Below are positions 59,978 to 64,000 of a DNA stretch of 64,000 nucleotides, piece by piece. The first letter of the stretch is position 1, and each line of letters opens with the position of its first letter. Source of the DNA: Candidatus Tectimicrobiota bacterium (GTDB taxonomy: Bacteria > JACPUC01); the NCBI GenBank assembly GCA_016192455.1, contig JACPUC010000007.1, positions 226,818 to 290,817 of the forward strand, read 5' to 3'. The translations under genes and the position numbers were made by a program. The notes beneath the pieces were generated by a model. The model was not told where the DNA came from. It saw nothing but the letters and a program-made list of their open reading frames with translations, and made no database searches.

Positions 59978-61332
59978 CAGTTCACCCCTTCGCCAGGCGT
60001 GCCCGGTCCCGGCGCTGCGCCGCCGGCAGTGAGGCAGGCAAGGTCCACGGCCCCCGCGGCAAGCCGCGGCAGTCGAATGGAAATGGCGCAGCCGCGCGGC
60101 TCGCGATTCCTCGCCTCCACGGTGCCGCGGTGCACCTCGACGATGTGGTGCACGATGGAGAGACCAAGCCCCGCCATGCCGGGCTTCGAGGAGACGAAGG
60201 GATTGAAGACCTCGGCAAGTTCCTCCTCGACGATGCCGGGTCCGCAGTCGCTGATGCGCACTTCGAGGACGCCGTCGTCGGCCTCGCCGGCTGGCGGGCT
60301 CGTCGTGAGCTCGGTTCGCCCTGGCAGGGGGTGCGCACGGCCGTTGAAGCGCCGCGCGGCATCCGGCGCCCGGCCCGCCGCCGCGCGCCGGGGCGCTGCC
60401 GGCTGCGGGCGAGGCGCCTCGCCGTCGAACGTTTCCACCATGATCATTCCACCTTCCGGTTGGGCCTGGACGCTGTTCTGAAAGATGTTCAAGAGCATCT
60501 GCTTGATGAGCTCGTGATCGGCCAGGACGACGGCCCGCCGCGCCCGCAGCGAAGTCTCGATGACCAGATCGCGCCGACGGGCGATCTGCTCGATGAAGAA
60601 GAGCACCTCCCGCACCTGGCGATGCATGTCGAGCGGTTGCAGCACCGGCTTCAACTGCTTGGCGAACCACTGCATGGCCGTGAGGATGCGCTCCACCGCC
60701 TGCACGCCCTGGGTGATCTTCTCCCCGTAGCGTTGCAAGGCGTGGGGCTCGAGGTCATCGAGATTCTGCAGCAGCGAGGCATAGAGCTGGATTGAGGTGA
60801 GCGGGTTGCGGATCTTGTGCGCCACTCTGCCGGCTAGACGCTCGAGGCTTTGCAGGCGCCGGGACCGTTCCTCTTGCGCCTGCTGCCGCAGCTCAGCCGT
60901 CAGATCCCGCAGCGCGAGGAGGAGCGCCGGCCGGCCGTTCGCGCGCGTGGCGACGATGGAGAGGCGCAACTCGCGGCCGGGCCGCGAGGGGGGAGAGTAG
61001 GGCGTTTCCAGCGTGCGTCCTTGCGCCCGGCGCAGCACCGTCCAGTCGCGGCAGGCTGCGCAGCCGAAGCGCGCCCCATAGCGTTCGACAAAGGGCGCGG
61101 CGAGCAGGTGGCGCCGCTTGGTACCGAGGAGTCGACAAGCCGCGCGGTTGGCGAAGGTGACTTGGCCGTGCTCGCTCAGGAGGAGTATCCCGAGCTGCAG
61201 CCCCTCGAACGTTGCGAGGAGATCAAGGCCTGCCACCTCCACCGACACATGGGCCTTGGATTCCCCGCTCCAAGGGTGGTCCCCCGGTGCGCAAGCCTCT
61301 TCTCCGCAAGCGCGGATTTTGCTGGCCACCAT
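59977..61332 (-). CDS. Sensor histidine kinase (FlrB/FlgS-like)
   Basis: 451 residues, no membrane segment, so cytosolic. A PAS-like domain lies at about 38-150 (LLSEHGQVTFANRAACRLLG), and includes CAACRDW with two Cys. The dimerisation helix has H172 in RVAHKIRNPLTSI (Lys where Glu is usual). The ATPase domain has the N box LLNIFQNSVQAQPEG, G1 DCGPGI and G2 GLGLSIV. Between N and G1 lies an insert of about 55 residues rich in Pro/Arg/Ala. It is coupled to the NtrC-family gene and would phosphorylate it. The signal may be export-gate status as for FlrB/FlgS (inference). Confidence 0.92.
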   Translation of the reverse strand: MVASKIRACGEEACAPGDHPWSGESKAHVSVEVAGLDLLATFEGLQLGILLLSEHGQVTFANRAACRLLGTKRRHLLAAPFVERYGARFGCAACRDWTVLRRAQGRTLETPYSPPSRPGRELRLSIVATRANGRPALLLALRDLTAELRQQAQEERSRRLQSLERLAGRVAHKIRNPLTSIQLYASLLQNLDDLEPHALQRYGEKITQGVQAVERILTAMQWFAKQLKPVLQPLDMHRQVREVLFFIEQIARRRDLVIETSLRARRAVVLADHELIKQMLLNIFQNSVQAQPEGGMIMVETFDGEAPRPQPAAPRRAAAGRAPDAARRFNGRAHPLPGRTELTTSPPAGEADDGVLEVRISDCGPGIVEEELAEVFNPFVSSKPGMAGLGLSIVHHIVEVHRGTVEARNREPRGCAISIRLPRLAAGAVDLACLTAGGAAPGPGTPGEGVN

Positions 61333-61417
61333 GCTGCTGAGCCTTTCTTCCTCGCCGGCGTGCCGCCTGCGCCTCCCCTTGCGACAGCCGCGGTCAGATC
61401 ATCGGCGCGCGCCCGCC

Positions 61418-63526
61418 TCAGCCGTCGCGATCACTCGAATGGCGCCGCAGTTCCTGCAGGAGGCGGCTGACGCGGGTCTGCCATTGCCGCGATGATTGCG
61501 CCTGCTCGGCGACGAGCGGCCAGAGTCCCTCGCTGCGCTGCGCCAGGGACTTCCAGGCGCGCTCCAACCTGACCCCTTCGCCTGGACTGCGGCGCAGGCG
61601 ACGCACCTCTTCAAGGATGCCGGCAACATGGTACATGCCGAAGCTTGCGGCCGTCTCCTCTCCGCGTCGCGCGATGAAGCCATAGTAGGCGGCAAGCGCC
61701 TTGTCGTACCAGCGCTGGAGGAACCAGGCATTGGCCAGCGTGAAGGCTGCATCGTCGAGGAGGGGCTGAAGCTGGCGCAGCGCCGGCGCCGCCTCGTTCA
61801 GCTTCAGCAGTCGCACGAGCGCGGCACTCGTCTCACGCTGCCGCCCCGCCGCGGCGTAGGCCTTGCCGAGGCGGTAGAGGGAGAGGGAGCGACGCCAGGG
61901 CGGCACCGTTTGGCCGAGGGCGCGGAGATACCAGGTGATCGCCTCTTGCCAGGCAGCGCGTCCGTAGCTGATGTCAGCGCGCAGGTGCGGCAACAAGACC
62001 AGGTAGGAGCTCGCCGGGAAGCGCGCCTGGAAGCGCTCCATGAGCGCGGTGGCGCGCGCCACGTCACCCTGCGCTTGGAAGACCTCGTAGATATGCCAGA
62101 GGAGCTGCTCCGGCATGCCGGCATGATCGAGCTCGAGGTAGAGCGCCTGGTAGGTGTCGAGGGCGAGATCGAGAAACCCCAGCTCCTGCAGGCTGCGAGC
62201 TATCTTGAACTGGGCGGCGTAGGACAATTGATCGCGAGGCAGGTAGGCGAAGTTTGCGTAGTAGGTTTCGACCACGGAGAGATATTGCTGCTGGGAGAAT
62301 TTCTCCTCGATCTCTTCTTCGTTGATGATCTTCATCGCATCGTGCGCGTTCACCAGCAGTTGACTGTTCGGATACTCGGCCAGGAGACGACGCAGGGGAT
62401 CGAGCGCCTCCCCACGGCGCCCGAGCAGGCGAAGGGCGTGCGCCGCCTTCAGGAGCGCCAGCTCGGCCAGCGGATGGCCGCGATTCGCACGCGCTACCTC
62501 TTGGTACGTGGCGATCGGTTCCCGAAAGTTCGTGTAGGGGCCATCAGAGCGCTGCGTGAGCTTCGGGTTTTGCACCCCGAGATCGGCAAGCCGCAGGCGC
62601 GCCACAATCGCCGCGTCATTGCCTGGGTACAACTCGAGGGTGTGCGCGTAGAGGGGCAGCGCCATGTCGAACCGCTTTTCTTGCATGAACGTGTCAGCGG
62701 TGCGCACCAGGAGATGCGGCGTTTCCTGGCTCTCGGGGAAGAGCTTGGTGTGCTGCAGGAAGGCTTCGCGGGCTTCCTGGTAGCGACGCAGGGCATAGTG
62801 GGTTTCACCGAACTGGCGCAGCAGCTCGGAAGAACGTCGCAGCTCCTCCGGCGCAGTTTGGATGCCCTTCTGGAAAAATTCGAGGGCTTCCCCGTAGCGC
62901 TCCTTCTTGAAGCTCGCCATCCCCAGGTAGTAGTAGCCCAGGCGTGCCGGCTGGCTCCCTTTATGCTCGCGCAGCAGCCGCTCGAAGAGCCGCATGGCCT
63001 CATCGTAGCGCTCCTCACGCAGGGCCAGCTTCCCCAGATCGAAGAGCGCCGTCGCTGCGTTCGGGTGCCGAGGGAAGCGCTCGATGAGATCCGTGAGAGT
63101 ATCCCGGGCTTCGATAATGAAGTTCTCTTCGGAGTAGAGGCGCGCTACTCGTAGCATCGCGGCAGGAGCCCGGGGAGAGGTTGAGTCCGCTAGCAGGGCG
63201 TCGCGATACTGGCTGATGAGCTGCGGCAGATCCACCTTGGTATCGCCGGCGTTGAGCACGTCCTCCGATTCCGCGAGCAAGTAGAGAGCCCGCGACCGGT
63301 AGGGGTTCTCTGGATACTTCTGGAGAAATTCCCTCAGGGCGGCAGACGCCTCGAAGAAGCGGTGATTCGCGAAGTGCTCCACGCCGCCGCGGTAACTTGC
63401 CGGGATTTCCGGCGCGGCCGGCGCCTCGGGCGCCGCCTTGAGCTCTGCGCCGGCGGAGGTGACGAGAGGCCGGCAGAGGCCGGCGAAGACCAGCATTGTC
63501 GCGAGGAGATAGAAGGTGCGTCGCAT
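61418..63526 (-). CDS. Exported TPR-repeat protein upstream of the kinase pair
   Basis: 702 residues. A signal peptide (YLLATMLVFAGLCRPLVTSA) is followed by repeated TPR-like helices over nearly the whole length, of the BamD/YbgF kind (EHFANHRFFEASAALREFLQ, FDLGKLALREERYDEAMRLF, YYLGMASFKKERYGEALEFF, YRLGKAYAAAGRQRETSAAL). No enzyme domain is seen. It is the first gene of the run that continues with the kinase and activator, behind a sigma-54 element, so it may be a periplasmic sensing or assembly factor for the flagellum (inference). Confidence 0.83.
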   Translation of the reverse strand: MRRTFYLLATMLVFAGLCRPLVTSAGAELKAAPEAPAAPEIPASYRGGVEHFANHRFFEASAALREFLQKYPENPYRSRALYLLAESEDVLNAGDTKVDLPQLISQYRDALLADSTSPRAPAAMLRVARLYSEENFIIEARDTLTDLIERFPRHPNAATALFDLGKLALREERYDEAMRLFERLLREHKGSQPARLGYYYLGMASFKKERYGEALEFFQKGIQTAPEELRRSSELLRQFGETHYALRRYQEAREAFLQHTKLFPESQETPHLLVRTADTFMQEKRFDMALPLYAHTLELYPGNDAAIVARLRLADLGVQNPKLTQRSDGPYTNFREPIATYQEVARANRGHPLAELALLKAAHALRLLGRRGEALDPLRRLLAEYPNSQLLVNAHDAMKIINEEEIEEKFSQQQYLSVVETYYANFAYLPRDQLSYAAQFKIARSLQELGFLDLALDTYQALYLELDHAGMPEQLLWHIYEVFQAQGDVARATALMERFQARFPASSYLVLLPHLRADISYGRAAWQEAITWYLRALGQTVPPWRRSLSLYRLGKAYAAAGRQRETSAALVRLLKLNEAAPALRQLQPLLDDAAFTLANAWFLQRWYDKALAAYYGFIARRGEETAASFGMYHVAGILEEVRRLRRSPGEGVRLERAWKSLAQRSEGLWPLVAEQAQSSRQWQTRVSRLLQELRRHSSDRDG

Positions 63527-64000
63527 TGTAGAACCACGAGCTTGGTGCGAGCGGCTCGGCGCCGGTGGGGGCTCGCCGGGCTGGCAAGGATACCAGAAAC
63601 CGACTTACTCCTGCGGGATCGAGCAAGATTTATACCAGCCGCAGGCGTCGCCTCCTGAACTCCCTTCCCCTTGCTTCGGGAGTCAGATTCTCCGGCCTCC
63701 GCAAGAAAGCTCATGGAGCACGACACGGGCCGTCGCGCCCGCCGCGGCGGCACCGCTGCGAGAGGGTGGGGAGCGGCAGAAACGACGCGGAGACGGTAAC
63801 GCCCCAGCGTGCCGCGAGCGTCATGACGTTGACAAGGCAGCCGGTGGGAGATGTGGCGCCTAGGAGCCTGTCGGGGTAATGGTTCCCGGCAGGGGTGATA
63901 GGTCAGGGTGCGGGGGTCGTCGTCCTGGTGCGTCGGGTTCAGGAAGCTGGACGACGCCTGCCTGCCCGCAGGCGCCTGTCTGCGTCAACGGAGAGGGAGA
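63527..64000. other. 474-bp right-end region
   Basis: No supported gene. It contains the sigma-54 element at 63622-63637 and a 6-bp inverted repeat (ACTCCC at 63659-63664, GGGAGT at 63678-63683). The remaining sequence to the window end shows no coding pattern on either strand. Confidence 0.6.
63622..63637 (-). promoter_or_regulatory. Sigma-54 promoter for the TPR-kinase-activator run
   Basis: Minus-strand TGGTATAAATCTTGCT keeps TGG, A at the fifth base and TTGCT with 10 nt between GG and GC. The predicted start near 63610 is about 84 nt before the ATG. If real, the regulator gene is under sigma-54 control itself, implying feedback. Confidence 0.72.

Noticed and set aside
58595-60670. A 691-codon minus-strand frame reading the NtrC-family regulator as an N-terminal fusion
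   Set aside because: The extra N-terminal part is an out-of-frame reading of the kinase gene. The receiver domain starts normally at the ATG at 59977.
1-64000. CRISPR arrays, tRNA or rRNA genes, insertion sequences
   Set aside because: No regularly spaced repeats, no tRNA-like cloverleaf or rRNA stretch, and no transposase-like frame or terminal inverted repeats were seen. The only repeats are inside fliK, fliL and the tail-anchored protein gene.

Overview
This is a GC-rich stretch of a Gram-negative (diderm) bacterial chromosome that holds most of one flagellar gene cluster. Every supported gene lies on the minus strand, so transcription runs from high to low coordinates. The diderm assignment rests on P-ring and L-ring genes (flgI, flgH, flgA). 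The FlhF/FlhG pair, a sensor kinase with a sigma-54 activator of FlrB/FlrC type, and a FliW/CsrA pair suggest a polar flagellum in a lineage such as Desulfobacterota, Nitrospirota or Methylomirabilota. The sequence alone does not settle which.

Layout in transcription order. (1) 63526-58595: an exported TPR protein, a sensor histidine kinase and an NtrC-family sigma-54 activator. (2) 58033-41837: flgB flgC fliE fliF fliG fliH fliI fliJ, two MotE-like genes, fliK, flgD, a TIGR02530-type gene and flgE, then a GT2 glycosyltransferase-TPR protein and a TPR protein. (3) 41623-39097: a receiver-TPR protein and a repeat-containing, tail-anchored protein whose frame is broken. (4) 38613-31444: motA, an Asp-less motB paralogue, motB, fliM, fliN, an AMIN-FliO fusion, fliP and fliQ. 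(5) 31042-22047: fliR flhB flhA flhF flhG, a tiny membrane protein, fliA, cheY and fliL. (6) 21612-20257: a monovalent cation/proton antiporter. (7) 19777-17792: a small unknown protein, a second FliK-like protein and a stand-alone FlhB C-terminal domain. (8) 17316-6584: flgF flgG flgA flgH flgI, flgJ fused to an M23 peptidase, flgN flgK flgL csrA fliW. (9) 5657-1: a TPR-GT2-GT2 fusion, a B12-binding-type radical SAM enzyme and a glycosyltransferase that runs off the left edge.

The clearest regulatory signal is a set of seven 16-bp sequences matching the sigma-54 -24/-12 element (TGG-N10-TTGCW spacing), all on the minus strand. Each lies in a gap 57-195 nt (estimated leader) upstream of the first gene of blocks 1, 2, 3, 4, 5, 7 and 8. 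None was found before the antiporter or the left-end glycan genes. The NtrC-family regulator encoded here is the obvious candidate activator, and FliA (sigma-28) would serve late genes that are not in the window.

Flagellin, FliD, FliS, FlgM and most chemotaxis genes are absent from the window. Glycosyltransferases both inside and beside the cluster point to flagellin or surface glycosylation. The most unusual points are the MotB pair (one paralogue has Ala at the ion-binding Asp position and a canonical OmpA domain, the other has the Asp and a divergent OmpA domain), the AMIN-FliO and FlgJ-M23 fusions, the second FliK-like/FlhB-C pair, duplicated modules in FlgK, and a 117-bp tandem repeat whose partial collapse breaks a reading frame.
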